From assembly GCA_030145245.1 (NCBI GenBank), contig JAQYWC010000067.1:1-64000 (forward strand): DNA of 64,000 bases, given 5' to 3'. The DNA is from Desulfobacterium sp. (GTDB taxonomy: Bacteria > Desulfobacterota > Desulfobacteria > Desulfobacterales > Desulfobacteraceae). Below are positions 38,713 to 48,089 of this stretch, piece by piece. Under the pieces are notes generated by a model. It made no database searches. It was not told the DNA's origin and saw only the letters and a list, made by a program, of their open reading frames with translations. A program made the position numbers and the translations under genes. Numbering within the stretch: the stretch's first letter is position 1; every line of letters begins with the position of its first letter.

Positions 38713-40137
38713 TCAACCATTGTTTTTGACAAACAAGTCCAGTTTTTCTTTGATGGCGTCATCCAGATCCGGCTTGGAGAATTCCCTTACAAGCTTCTCT
38801 CCTCTTTCCCGGATGGTATCGATCAGAGGCTTTTTGCCATTGGTATACCAGGCTTCCAGTCCTTCCCGGTAACAATAGTCCGGCTGCCAGGTTGCTTGCC
38901 GGCAATTTAATGCCGTGTGCATGTTGGTGAGGTATTCGCCACCCGGTCCGACCTCTTTGATCACATCGAGGGCCAGGCCGTCTTCGCTCAGATCGATTTT
39001 GGTTCGCATGGCTTTTGCGTAGCCGCAGATCTCATCATCCATAACAAGTTTGTTAAAAGATGCCGCCAGGTAAGAAGAGAGACAACCGGAACTGTGCTGG
39101 ATGAAATCAGCCCCAACATCCATGGCGTTCAGCGTGGCACTCATGGATTCAAACCCTGCCTGGGCATCGATGTCGCAGGCTTCCGTAAGCGCGCCGCCCC
39201 CCCGGCAAGGCAGGCCATAATGATGACCCAATTGCACGCCGGCTCTTATGATCTTGGAGAATTCAGGCGCACCTAAGGAGACAACAACAGAACGCATATC
39301 CATGATGCCGGATGCGCAGCCATAGATAACCGGCGTACCCGGAGAGACCAGCTGGGCAAGCACAATCCCCGCAAGCACTTCTGCATTCTGAAGGATTAAA
39401 ACACCGCCCATTGTCACAGGACCGGTGGCTCCGCCCGTAACAAGGGAAGCAATCAGCATGGGCTGCCGGTTCTCGGCAAACGCCATTAACGCTTCACAGG
39501 AGTGCTTTTCATACCGGAGGGGGGTAAGGCTGTTAATCAGAGAGATTGAAAAAGGATTTTCTTTCAGGTACTCCCGGTCACAATCAAAAAGGATCTCTCC
39601 CATTTTCATGCAGTCCTCCACGCCTTTTGCCCCCTGGGTGCTGCTTCCCATAAAGGGTTTATCGGAATGGGTCATGGAAGTGTAGAGCATGTGGATATGT
39701 GCTTTTTCCGAAGGGATGTCACTGGGATCGCAGAGTAAATACCCGACCATATCCTGGTTTGGAAGCTCATGGGACAGGGCGGTAAGGGTCTTGTAATCCT
39801 CCAGGGTCCCCCGGCGCATATTGCCTTCAAAATCAACAACATAGGGAGGGCCGTAGATCGGTGAGAAAACCGGATTTTCACCACCGATAACAACATTCCT
39901 CTCTTTGTTGCGTGCATGAACCGTAAACGAGGAAGGACATGCCTTTAACGCCCCGTTAACCTGTTCTTCTGTAAAAAAGACAGTATCGCCATCGACTTTA
40001 AAGTTATTCTCTTTAAAAAGTGCAATACTGTCTTCGGATAAAAATTGAATTCCCGTCGACCCAAGCAGGTCTAAGGTTGTGGAATGGAGAGTCTCTATTT
40101 CTCCCGGGGTTAACGCCCACATCGGTTGTAACGCCAT
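38713..40137 (-). CDS. MttB-family trimethylamine/quaternary-amine methyltransferase (non-pyrrolysine, glycine betaine methyltransferase-like)
   Basis: LDLLGSTGIQFLSEDSIALFKENNFKVDGDTVFFTEEQVNGAL, GPPYVVDFEGN, DAQAGFESMSATLNAMDVGADFIQHSSGCLSSYLAASFNKLVMDDEICGY; single 474-aa ORF with no internal stop. Confidence 0.92.
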   Translation of the reverse strand: MALQPMWALTPGEIETLHSTTLDLLGSTGIQFLSEDSIALFKENNFKVDGDTVFFTEEQVNGALKACPSSFTVHARNKERNVVIGGENPVFSPIYGPPYVVDFEGNMRRGTLEDYKTLTALSHELPNQDMVGYLLCDPSDIPSEKAHIHMLYTSMTHSDKPFMGSSTQGAKGVEDCMKMGEILFDCDREYLKENPFSISLINSLTPLRYEKHSCEALMAFAENRQPMLIASLVTGGATGPVTMGGVLILQNAEVLAGIVLAQLVSPGTPVIYGCASGIMDMRSVVVSLGAPEFSKIIRAGVQLGHHYGLPCRGGGALTEACDIDAQAGFESMSATLNAMDVGADFIQHSSGCLSSYLAASFNKLVMDDEICGYAKAMRTKIDLSEDGLALDVIKEVGPGGEYLTNMHTALNCRQATWQPDYCYREGLEAWYTNGKKPLIDTIRERGEKLVREFSKPDLDDAIKEKLDLFVKNNG

Positions 40138-40746
40138 CTGAACAATTCTCCTTTATTTTATGGATGAACTGCAACCGCCCTTGCGATTCAGCTCTTTCCC
40201 CCTTCTGACAAGGGGTACCGCCACTTTTCCAAGCAGACGGGTTGCCGGTTTTGCCGACCAAATAATAAAGGGGTAAACCTGTGGATTATCCCCTTATTGT
40301 TTGGTACCTGGGATGAAAGTTGAACGGGTACAGAAACAAGGATATAGGAATGACAAGTCCCTTGCGCCTGGCTGTTACTTTCCCCAGATAAAAAAAAATC
40401 CACTTTAAGTTATGTAATTTGAGAGTTTTTTCAGGATCGGATTACTTTTTGCCGAGAACCACCAAACAATTCAAATTGCAACCATTTTTTTGTCACTTGC
40501 CCGTCAACAATCAGACTATCCCCAAGGCGTTAACAAGCATACGCGATCTATAAATTATTTGCTATTTTTTATCAAGCGAAAAAATTAATAACTGAATAAG
40601 TCTCTTAGTTACGATGTTCCATCTGGGAAAACACCATTCGAGTAAAACCGCTCCGGACAAAAAGGCAAACCCTTGAAAGCACAGCACATACAAGACAAGA
40701 ACCATCTGCAGCCCCTCCCGGAAATCTGGCAGAGCCAAGGCGCCAC

Positions 40747-40850
40747 GATGCGTTATCGCATCAAAAAATACCCCTCGATGCGATTTCGCATCACAACTAT
40801 TTTGCGATGCATTATCGCATCAAAATTGCTCTGCGATGCGACAGTGCATC
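40747..40850. repeat. Array of four 16-bp palindromes GATGCRNNNNYGCATC with 29-30 bp periodicity
   Basis: GATGCGTTATCGCATC (40747), GATGCGATTTCGCATC (40777), GATGCATTATCGCATC (40806), GATGCGACAGTGCATC (40835). Confidence 0.9.
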
Positions 40851-40863
40851 AAAGAAAAGCTGG

Positions 40864-41778
40864 TCAAAGAGAAAAAATAGAATCCTTCCACTCCGGAAGC
40901 GGTTTGAAGAATCCCTGGGCCGAAAGGGCGCGGTGGAGAACAGTCAGCTCACAGGTCAGATCCCCGGCCGGAGTAAAGGAGTAGTCATGCAGGGCCATGG
41001 AAGCTCGCAGAACCGGTGCTTTCAACCCCAGAACCGATTCCAGCAGGGTTACGGAGGCATCGGTATCCAGGGACGGATAGAGGGATGACAGCCGGTCCAG
41101 GAGTCCGGTGATCTCCTCTTTATGACCATGGGCCCAGGTTTTATCCGCCAGGATGACGATGGGGAACCCCATGCCGTCCACCCGGAGGGAGGTCAGCACC
41201 CGTCCGAACCCATTTGCCACGGCAATTGACGGTGTGGGTTCGCTTGCCACGATGGCGTCCACTTCTCCGGCCGCAAGGGCGTTCAGCTGCAGGCCGGGCT
41301 TAAGATCCAGAATGTTGCCGGTGAGCTTCACCCCTGTTTGCTTCTCCACCAACAGAAGCCCTCCGTGGGTGGAGGTGCCCCTTTTAACTGCCAGCTTCCG
41401 TCCCGTCAGATCCTCCAGGGAGGAGATGGACGTATCTTTTGCGGAAACCACAATTCTGTGGCGTCCCGGACCAGAGGAATGACTGCCGATCAGAACAAAC
41501 CGCCCGGGATACCGGGAGAGCACCTGCAACGCCGTCGTATCTCCCATGGTGGCCATGTTTACACTACCCGTAACAAGGGCCTCGGCGGTTTCCGGGCCTG
41601 ATGAAAAGCGTTTCCAGGAGTAGGGGGCTTTTCCTCCTGCCCCACCCTCTGCCATGAGAATAAAGGGAACATCTCCGATCCTGTCCTGGTAGGCAATGGA
41701 AACCTCGTTGCCGGAAGAACAGGAGAACAACAGTGGCAGCAGCAGCAGTAGTAGTTTGATGGTTTTTTTAAGTTTCAT
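40864..41778 (-). CDS. ABC transporter substrate-binding lipoprotein (SsuA/TauA/NMT1-like)
   Basis: Lipoprotein signal LLLLPLLFSCSS; VNMATMGDTTALQVLSRYPG, LTGRKLAVKRGTSTHGGLL, LAAGEVDAIVASEPTPSIA. Confidence 0.85.
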   Translation of the reverse strand: MKLKKTIKLLLLLLPLLFSCSSGNEVSIAYQDRIGDVPFILMAEGGAGGKAPYSWKRFSSGPETAEALVTGSVNMATMGDTTALQVLSRYPGRFVLIGSHSSGPGRHRIVVSAKDTSISSLEDLTGRKLAVKRGTSTHGGLLLVEKQTGVKLTGNILDLKPGLQLNALAAGEVDAIVASEPTPSIAVANGFGRVLTSLRVDGMGFPIVILADKTWAHGHKEEITGLLDRLSSLYPSLDTDASVTLLESVLGLKAPVLRASMALHDYSFTPAGDLTCELTVLHRALSAQGFFKPLPEWKDSIFSL

Positions 41779-41782
41779 TCAG

Positions 41783-42556
41783 TCAGTCTCTTTCCCGGCA
41801 GGATGGACAACAAAGCTCCATGGACCGGATAATCTCTTTTTTTAATGTTAGAAAATCAGGAGAATCAAGTTTTTTCTGGGCTTCCCTTAAGTCCCAGCGT
41901 TTAACCAGTCTGCCCGGACGGGCGGACAGCAGGAGGATTTCCGATCCAAGACGGATCGCCTCCTCAATGGAATGGGTGATAAACAGAATGGTGATGTTTT
42001 CCCTTTTCCACAGATCTGCCAATTCCTGATCCAGCCTGTCCCGGCTGCGCTCATCAAGGGCGCTGAAGGGTTCGTCCATGAGCAAAAGAGAACCGGACAG
42101 GGCCAATCCCCTGGCAATGGCTGCTTTCTGCCGCATCCCCATGGAAAGCTCCGAGGGATAGGCCTGGTCAAATCCCTTCAGCCCCACCAGGTCCAGCAGG
42201 CGCCCGGCTTCCCGGGCAGCATCGCTGCCGTTGTGTCCGCTCTGCCCCAGGGCCAGCAGCAGATTGTCTATCACACGCATCCAGGGAAACAGGCTCTCTT
42301 CCTGAAACACCACCGCACGTTCCCGTGAGACGGTTGTTACGGGTTGTCCGTTAAAGGAGATCTGGCCGTGGGTCGGCCGGATGAATCCTGCGGCCATATT
42401 TAACAGGGAGGACTTGCCCGAACCGCTCGGCCCCAACAGACAGGTAAAACTTCCCTTTTCAAGGGAAAATGAGACAGAATCCAGGGCATGGACCTTGCGT
42501 TTTCTTTCTGCTTTATACCAGTGGGAAATAGCGTCAAAACTCAGAACTTTGCTCAT
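41783..42556 (-). CDS. ABC transporter ATP-binding protein (SsuB/TauB-like)
   Basis: GPSGSGKSSLLNMAAGF, ELSMGMRQKAAIARGLA, LLMDEPFSALDERSR. Confidence 0.94.
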   Translation of the reverse strand: MSKVLSFDAISHWYKAERKRKVHALDSVSFSLEKGSFTCLLGPSGSGKSSLLNMAAGFIRPTHGQISFNGQPVTTVSRERAVVFQEESLFPWMRVIDNLLLALGQSGHNGSDAAREAGRLLDLVGLKGFDQAYPSELSMGMRQKAAIARGLALSGSLLLMDEPFSALDERSRDRLDQELADLWKRENITILFITHSIEEAIRLGSEILLLSARPGRLVKRWDLREAQKKLDSPDFLTLKKEIIRSMELCCPSCRERD

Positions 42557-43332
42557 CCGTTCAGTCCTCTTTTGATTCTCAGGGACCGTTCCAGGGGTTC
42601 AAACAGGAATTTTTCAAAGGCCAGTCCGAAAAGGGCGATCAGGCAGATAAATGCCAGGGCGGAAGTAAAATCCCGGGTCCACCGGGCCTGAAGAATGCTG
42701 AATCCCAGCCCCTGGTTGGTACCAACGATCATCTCTGCGGCAATCAGAACCCGCCAGGCAGCAGCGAATCCCAGGCGGATGCCGGTCACCAGTCCCGGGC
42801 TGACAGCGGGCAGATAGATGCGCCACAGGCTTGTCAGGGGGCTCAGCTCCATCATGGCGGCAACCCGCCTGAACACCACGGGGATATCCCTTACAGCAGC
42901 CTGGGTGTTAAAGACAACCGGCGGCAGGGCGGTCATGGTGATCATGAACACGGTGGCTCCTGACCCCACACCAAAAAACAGCAAAGCCACAGGAATCCAT
43001 GCCATCCCCGGGATGACCTGGAGAATCGACAACAGCGGCAGCAGCAGGTGTCGGAGCGTCTCAAACCGGCCGGTTCCTATTCCCAGGGGGATTCCCACAA
43101 GGAGACCCGTCAGGAGTCCTTTGAACCAGAGGGACAGGCTGCTGGCCAGATGCTCCCACAGGGTATGCCCATAGATGGACTCTCCGGCGGAAAGCGCTTT
43201 CAGGCGGATCAGCACATCCAAGGGTCCTGGAAAGGGCACGGTTCCCCGGTAATGACTCACAAGCCGGGCGCCCAGCGCCCAGAGGAGGAGGAAAAATAAT
43301 ATACCGGCTACGGAGAGCAAAGAACGCTTCAT
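42553..43332 (-). CDS. ABC transporter permease (SsuC/TauC-like)
   Basis: HLASSLSLWFKGLLTGLLVGIPLGIGTGR, EAA-type loop VFRRVAAMMELSPLTSLWRIYLPAVSPGLVTGIRLGFAAAWRVLIAAEMI. Confidence 0.93.
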   Translation of the reverse strand: MKRSLLSVAGILFFLLLWALGARLVSHYRGTVPFPGPLDVLIRLKALSAGESIYGHTLWEHLASSLSLWFKGLLTGLLVGIPLGIGTGRFETLRHLLLPLLSILQVIPGMAWIPVALLFFGVGSGATVFMITMTALPPVVFNTQAAVRDIPVVFRRVAAMMELSPLTSLWRIYLPAVSPGLVTGIRLGFAAAWRVLIAAEMIVGTNQGLGFSILQARWTRDFTSALAFICLIALFGLAFEKFLFEPLERSLRIKRGLNG

Positions 43333-43517
43333 TTTTCCTATTTTATTCTCACACCCTGATTGATAATTATTTAAAGCGAAGAAAAGCTGTTATCCTAGCG
43401 GCATTGGGACTTGTTTATCGGTCGCCGGTTCCATGCTTGAAAATCCAGCATTCGATTAAAAGGGGCTTATAGCGATTACACGGATTCATGTCAATCTAAA
43501 AAGTTCTAGGGGAAGGG

Positions 43518-43568
43518 CGCCCATAAAATTAGAACATTCCTTCATGGAAACTTATAATTTTATGGGCG
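43518..43568. repeat. Inverted repeat, 14-bp perfect arms (CGCCCATAAAATTA / TAATTTTATGGGCG)
   Basis: Direct reading; located just 3' of the TolC-like gene on the minus strand. Confidence 0.85.
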
Positions 43569-43578
43569 TCCCCAAGTT

Positions 43579-44850
43579 TTATTCCAGGAGCTGTTCCATG
43601 TCGCTGGCAAGTTCCCTTTGCTGGAGGAACAGGCTTTGGAGGGTGAACCTTGCCTCGGCGTAGGAGAGGCTGAACTCCCCCAGCCGGGTCAGGGTGATGG
43701 TGCCGGCCCGGTAATGTCCCCGGGCATCTTCGTAGTTCTCCTTGGCGAGCTTTACGCTCTCCTGCTGGAGGTTTATCCGCGCCTCCACCTCTGTCCGTCT
43801 GATTCCCAGGGAGTTGACCCTGGCCTTGAGCTCCTTTTCGGTGAGGCTGAGCTGGTCTTGGGCCTTTTTAAGCGTGGCCCTGGCTGCGGCCTTTTTTGAC
43901 CGGGCAAGGCCGCCGGAGAAGATAGTCCATCTGACCTCCACCCCGGCGGCCAGGGACTCTGTCATTTCATCGGTCTCCTCTCCTGCGGTTTTGCCTGAGA
44001 CAAACAGGGATGCCGTGGGAAAGAGTTCCGAGCCAGCGATCCTGTAATTGAGCTTTGCGCCGTCCGCCAGGGCACCATCGGACTGGAGATCCAGGAGATT
44101 CCCCTTTTCAAGCCGTTTCACCAGCTCCCGGTCCAGGGCCGCAAGATCCGGTGCCTGGGAAAGGTCTCCTTCGGGAACCAGGGGTTCTGCGCCAGGGGGA
44201 ATGCCCAGGGAAGTGTTGAAATCCGTCAGGGCGTCTGAGAGCCCTCTTTTTGCCGAGATAAGCTCGCCTGTGGCCACATTGAGGCTCTGCATGGCCTGGC
44301 GGACGTCCAGGGAGGTGGCGTAGCCGTTGTCCCGGAGATCGGTGGCATCGGCAAGCTCCATCTGCCTCTGGTCGAGACGGTCCTGGAAGATGGTAAGCTC
44401 GGCCTGCTTGTGGAGGAAGTTGAAGAACAAGCCCTTTACCAACCGGGTGATATCCCGCTCTCCTGCGCTCTCCTGGAGCCTTGACCGCTGGAGGTAGTTT
44501 TTCTCAAGAACGAGGCTGTCCCGGATTTTGCCGCCGGCAAAGATCGCCTGGTTCAGGCTCACCTCCCCGGAGATCTCCCTGTCCGGAGAGTCGAGGTCGG
44601 CGTTATCCTCCATCTCCGTCCAGCCGCCCTCAAGGGAAACCTGGGGTTTGGCAAATGCCCCTGCCCCGTGTCCTGCCTCAAGGGTTTCAAGTGCGCCCTG
44701 GCGGACCATGCTTGCGGACTCCCCATGGTCCAGGGCGTATTGGATCGCCTCGCCCAGGGGTATACCAAAACAGGAGACCGGGATTGCCATAAGCAAAAAT
44801 GCCAGGGGCAGGAGGGCGGATATAAAACCTATAATTGGGTAATTTCTCAT
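43579..44850 (-). CDS. TolC family outer membrane efflux protein
   Basis: Signal peptide; LGEAIQYALDHGESASMVRQGALE; EVSLNQAIFAGGKI; EVRWTIFSGGLARSKKAAAR. Confidence 0.9.
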   Translation of the reverse strand: MRNYPIIGFISALLPLAFLLMAIPVSCFGIPLGEAIQYALDHGESASMVRQGALETLEAGHGAGAFAKPQVSLEGGWTEMEDNADLDSPDREISGEVSLNQAIFAGGKIRDSLVLEKNYLQRSRLQESAGERDITRLVKGLFFNFLHKQAELTIFQDRLDQRQMELADATDLRDNGYATSLDVRQAMQSLNVATGELISAKRGLSDALTDFNTSLGIPPGAEPLVPEGDLSQAPDLAALDRELVKRLEKGNLLDLQSDGALADGAKLNYRIAGSELFPTASLFVSGKTAGEETDEMTESLAAGVEVRWTIFSGGLARSKKAAARATLKKAQDQLSLTEKELKARVNSLGIRRTEVEARINLQQESVKLAKENYEDARGHYRAGTITLTRLGEFSLSYAEARFTLQSLFLQQRELASDMEQLLE

Positions 44851-47800
44851 TTGCCAAACTTCCTTTTGAGATAGATCCTTGTGTTTTCGTATAGCTCATA
44901 TTCCACGGGCACGATCAACAGGGCCAGCAGGGTGGCGCTGGCAAGGCCCGTGACAAAGGCCGTTGCCATGGGCGCCCAGGAGATGGAGCGGGTGGGAATC
45001 CCGATGGCCATGGGCAGCAATCCCAGCATGGTGGTGATGGTGGTGATGAGCACCGGCCGCATTCTGGCTGCGCAGGCCTCTATCACCGCATCCCGGACAC
45101 TTGCGCCCGTATCCCTCCTCACGTTCATGAAATCCACCAGCAGCAGGGAGTTGTTGACGGCAATTCCGGCCAGCCCCACCACGGCCATGAAACTTCCCAG
45201 GGTAAAGGTGGTCCTTGTGAAAAACAGGCCCATCACCACCCCGATCAGGGCAAAGGGCACGGCGGAGATGATGATGACCGGCTGAAAGTAGTCGGAAAAC
45301 TGGGATGCAAGCACCATATAGATGCCCATGAGGGCGATGACAAAGGCGATCCCCAGGGCGTTGAAGGACTTGCTTGTGGACTCGAACTCACCGCCGTAGG
45401 AGAGAAAGATACCCGGAAGCTGCGCCTGGTTCTCTTCAAAATGGGTCTGGATGAGCTTCTGGACCCTGGCCGGGGAGAGCTTGGAGCCCTCCTTGATGTT
45501 GGCGGTGAGGGTGATGGTGGGCCGGGCCTGGTACCTGGACCGGACCGAAGTCTCGTAGGCCCAGCTGGCGGTCACCAGGTCCCGGAGCAGCACCGGGGAC
45601 GCACTGTCTTCCACCACGGGCACGGCCAGCACATCCATGGGGTTGCCGAGTCCTTCCCCCACCCTGACCGCGTCGCTGTTTCTGCCCAGGCGGACCAGGA
45701 GGTCTATCTCCTCGTCCACGGTGCGGTACTCTCCGGCCCTGGCACCGTTCAGGGCGCCGGCCACAAGGGAGGTGATCCGGCCCGGGTCAAGGCCGTACTC
45801 AAAGGCGACCTCCTGGCGGGTCAGGTACTTCACCACCCGCTTCAATACGGGCCGGTTGTCCTCAAGGTCGGTGACGTCGGCAAACCTGGGATCCCGGGTA
45901 ATATATCCCATAAGGAAATCCGCGGCCGCCATTGCCTGCTCGGTGGTCATGGCAGATACCCGGACGTTAACAGCCTTGCCCGTGGGCGGGCCGTCCGGCT
46001 CCTCAAACACCCGGACCAGGGGTCGTGCCGGGGAATCGCCGAATTTTTTGTCCAGGAACTGGCCCACCTGTTTTCGAATGAACCCAAGATGGGCCATGGG
46101 ATCGTTGTCCGGGTTTTCCGGAAAATTCCGCACGCCGGCATCCGGGAGGGTCACGATCACCTCGCCGTACCGGCTGCCGGAGAACTGGGAGCGGTCCTCG
46201 TCCTCGTAGCTGCCTGCCGTTCCCGCCACCGCTTCCGCCTGCTCCGGGCCAAAGGAGAGGATCAACCCGGAGAGATCCCGGACCATCTGGTCGGTGCTCT
46301 CAAGGGAGGTGCCCGGCGGCATGGTCACGGCGGCATGGTACCTGAAATAGTTGCCGGGAAAGAGCTCCACCTTGATCAGGGGCATGATGCCGCTCATTGA
46401 AAGCACCAGGACCCCAAAGCAGACAAAAAAAAGGGCGGAAACCAGGGTGCAGGTGATGAACTTGTGGTTGAGGAGCCGTTCAACCGTCCAGCGATAGATG
46501 CGCCAGGCCGGCGCAAATATCCCGGATCGTAAGTGGGCAAAAGGGTCCTGGAACTCGTCCCCGGACGAGGTGCCCAAACTTTTTTTCTGGCCCCAGTTGA
46601 GAACATGGACCGGCAGGATGAAGAGCGCTTCGAACAATGAGGCGATCAGGGCGTAGGTCACGGTCTTGGGAATCACCCCAAGGAACTCCCCCACGGTGCC
46701 GGTCATGAGAAGCATGGGCAGGAAGGCCAGCACGGTTGTAAGCATGGAGCTGATCACCGGCATCATAATCTCGGAAGTGCCTTCGATGATGGCCGGCTTC
46801 AGCAGCAGGCCCTTCTCCATGTGCCTTGCAATGTTCTCCACGATGATCACGGCCGAGTCCACGATGATGCCCGTCACCAGCACAAAGGCGAACAGGCTGA
46901 TGGTGTTCAGGGTCACCCCGGTGGCCTTCATGATAATCATGGAGCAGAGAAAGGAGAAGGGAATGCCGATGGCGGTGAGCATGGCGTTCCTGAACCCCAG
47001 GGTGATCCAGAGCACCAGGGTCACAAGGATGAGCCCGGAGACCATGTTGCCCCCCAGGGTGTTCACCGACTCGTCGATCTCAATGGTGGTGTCGTTGGTA
47101 AAGGCAAGGGTAATGCCCTCATCCCTGAACTGCTTCTCAAACGCTCCTGCGATCTCCTTGACCCGGGCCACCATGTCAAGGGCATTGGCCCCCTCCTCCG
47201 CCTTGACCCCCAGGCCCATGGCGTCTTTTCCGTTCACCGAGATGATGGTGCGGGGATCCCGGTAGCCAACCCTGGCCGTTGTCACCAGGTCCTGGACCCG
47301 GATGAAGTTGCCGTCCCCGTCCCTGCGGACCACCACATCCAGCACCTCCTGCTGGGAGGAGAACCGCTTGCCCGCGTCCAGCATGTACTCGTTGGTGTCC
47401 TCCCGGAACCGGCCAGTGGGGATCTTGGTGTTGGCCGAGTTCACCGCATCCAAGGCCTGGTTAAAGGTGATCCCGAAACGCCTCAGCTTTTCCGGGTCCA
47501 GGGACACGTGGAACTCCTGGTCATACTCCCCTGACACCTCCACATTCCTGACCCCGGAAATCTTCAACAGCCGGGCCTCAAGTTCGTCCGCATACCGCTG
47601 CAACCCCGCCGGGGCCATCTCCCCCATGAGATTGACCGTGATCACCGGCCACTGCTTGGAGTCCATGAAGGTGAAGGTGGACTCGTCCGCCTCCATGGGC
47701 AATTCGTTCCGGATGTTCTGGATCCTGAACCGCAACTCGTCGTAGAGATCCCGGTATTTGGAGTCGTCCACGAACTTGACCTCCACGGACGAGAAGTTCC

Positions 47801-48059
47801 GGTAGGAGTTGGACTGGATATACTCCACACTCTCAAGGTCCTCCAGGGCCTCCTCGATCTGGATGGTGACAAGGTTCTCCACGTCGTCCGCCGATGCCCC
47901 GTAATAGACCGTGTTGATCAGCACCCGGGCAAGATCTGCCGTGGGCATGTTCTCCACCGGGGTGGTGAGGAGGGAAAAGGCGCCCCCTACCACCAGGATC
48001 ACAAAGAGGACGTTTATCAATACCGCCTGCTTGACGGTGAACTTTACGATTGATCTCAT
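44847..48059 (-). CDS. RND efflux transporter (HAE1/AcrB-like permease)
   Basis: 1070 aa, PVENMPTADLARVLINTVYYGASADDVENLVT, GIPFSFLCSMIIMKATGVTLNTISLFAFVLVTGIIVDSAVIIVENI, VGLAGIAVNNSLLLVDFMN. Confidence 0.95.
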   Translation of the reverse strand: MRSIVKFTVKQAVLINVLFVILVVGGAFSLLTTPVENMPTADLARVLINTVYYGASADDVENLVTIQIEEALEDLESVEYIQSNSYRNFSSVEVKFVDDSKYRDLYDELRFRIQNIRNELPMEADESTFTFMDSKQWPVITVNLMGEMAPAGLQRYADELEARLLKISGVRNVEVSGEYDQEFHVSLDPEKLRRFGITFNQALDAVNSANTKIPTGRFREDTNEYMLDAGKRFSSQQEVLDVVVRRDGDGNFIRVQDLVTTARVGYRDPRTIISVNGKDAMGLGVKAEEGANALDMVARVKEIAGAFEKQFRDEGITLAFTNDTTIEIDESVNTLGGNMVSGLILVTLVLWITLGFRNAMLTAIGIPFSFLCSMIIMKATGVTLNTISLFAFVLVTGIIVDSAVIIVENIARHMEKGLLLKPAIIEGTSEIMMPVISSMLTTVLAFLPMLLMTGTVGEFLGVIPKTVTYALIASLFEALFILPVHVLNWGQKKSLGTSSGDEFQDPFAHLRSGIFAPAWRIYRWTVERLLNHKFITCTLVSALFFVCFGVLVLSMSGIMPLIKVELFPGNYFRYHAAVTMPPGTSLESTDQMVRDLSGLILSFGPEQAEAVAGTAGSYEDEDRSQFSGSRYGEVIVTLPDAGVRNFPENPDNDPMAHLGFIRKQVGQFLDKKFGDSPARPLVRVFEEPDGPPTGKAVNVRVSAMTTEQAMAAADFLMGYITRDPRFADVTDLEDNRPVLKRVVKYLTRQEVAFEYGLDPGRITSLVAGALNGARAGEYRTVDEEIDLLVRLGRNSDAVRVGEGLGNPMDVLAVPVVEDSASPVLLRDLVTASWAYETSVRSRYQARPTITLTANIKEGSKLSPARVQKLIQTHFEENQAQLPGIFLSYGGEFESTSKSFNALGIAFVIALMGIYMVLASQFSDYFQPVIIISAVPFALIGVVMGLFFTRTTFTLGSFMAVVGLAGIAVNNSLLLVDFMNVRRDTGASVRDAVIEACAARMRPVLITTITTMLGLLPMAIGIPTRSISWAPMATAFVTGLASATLLALLIVPVEYELYENTRIYLKRKFGK

Positions 48060-48089
48060 GCATTAAGCTCCTTGAACGTGTTTGCTATA

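Noticed and set aside
38713-40137. Possible pyrrolysine-containing MttB (amber readthrough)
   Set aside because: The gene is a single uninterrupted ORF with full MttB-family length; no in-frame TAG needs readthrough and no pyl genes are seen.
40140-40740. Cobalamin riboswitch upstream of the methyltransferase operon
   Set aside because: Looked for a B12-box-like sequence on the minus strand in this leader and did not find one; a covariance-model search would be needed to exclude it fully.
40747-40850. Possible mini CRISPR array
   Set aside because: Spacers are only 13-14 nt, repeats are short palindromes with variable centres, and no cas genes are present.
45441-47534. Long plus-strand ORFs (45441..46400, 46666..47265, 46821..47534) opposite the RND gene
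   Set aside because: Shadow ORFs of a GC-rich gene: low-complexity His/Gly/Val or Ser/Met-rich translations, no motifs; the minus strand is clearly an RND transporter.
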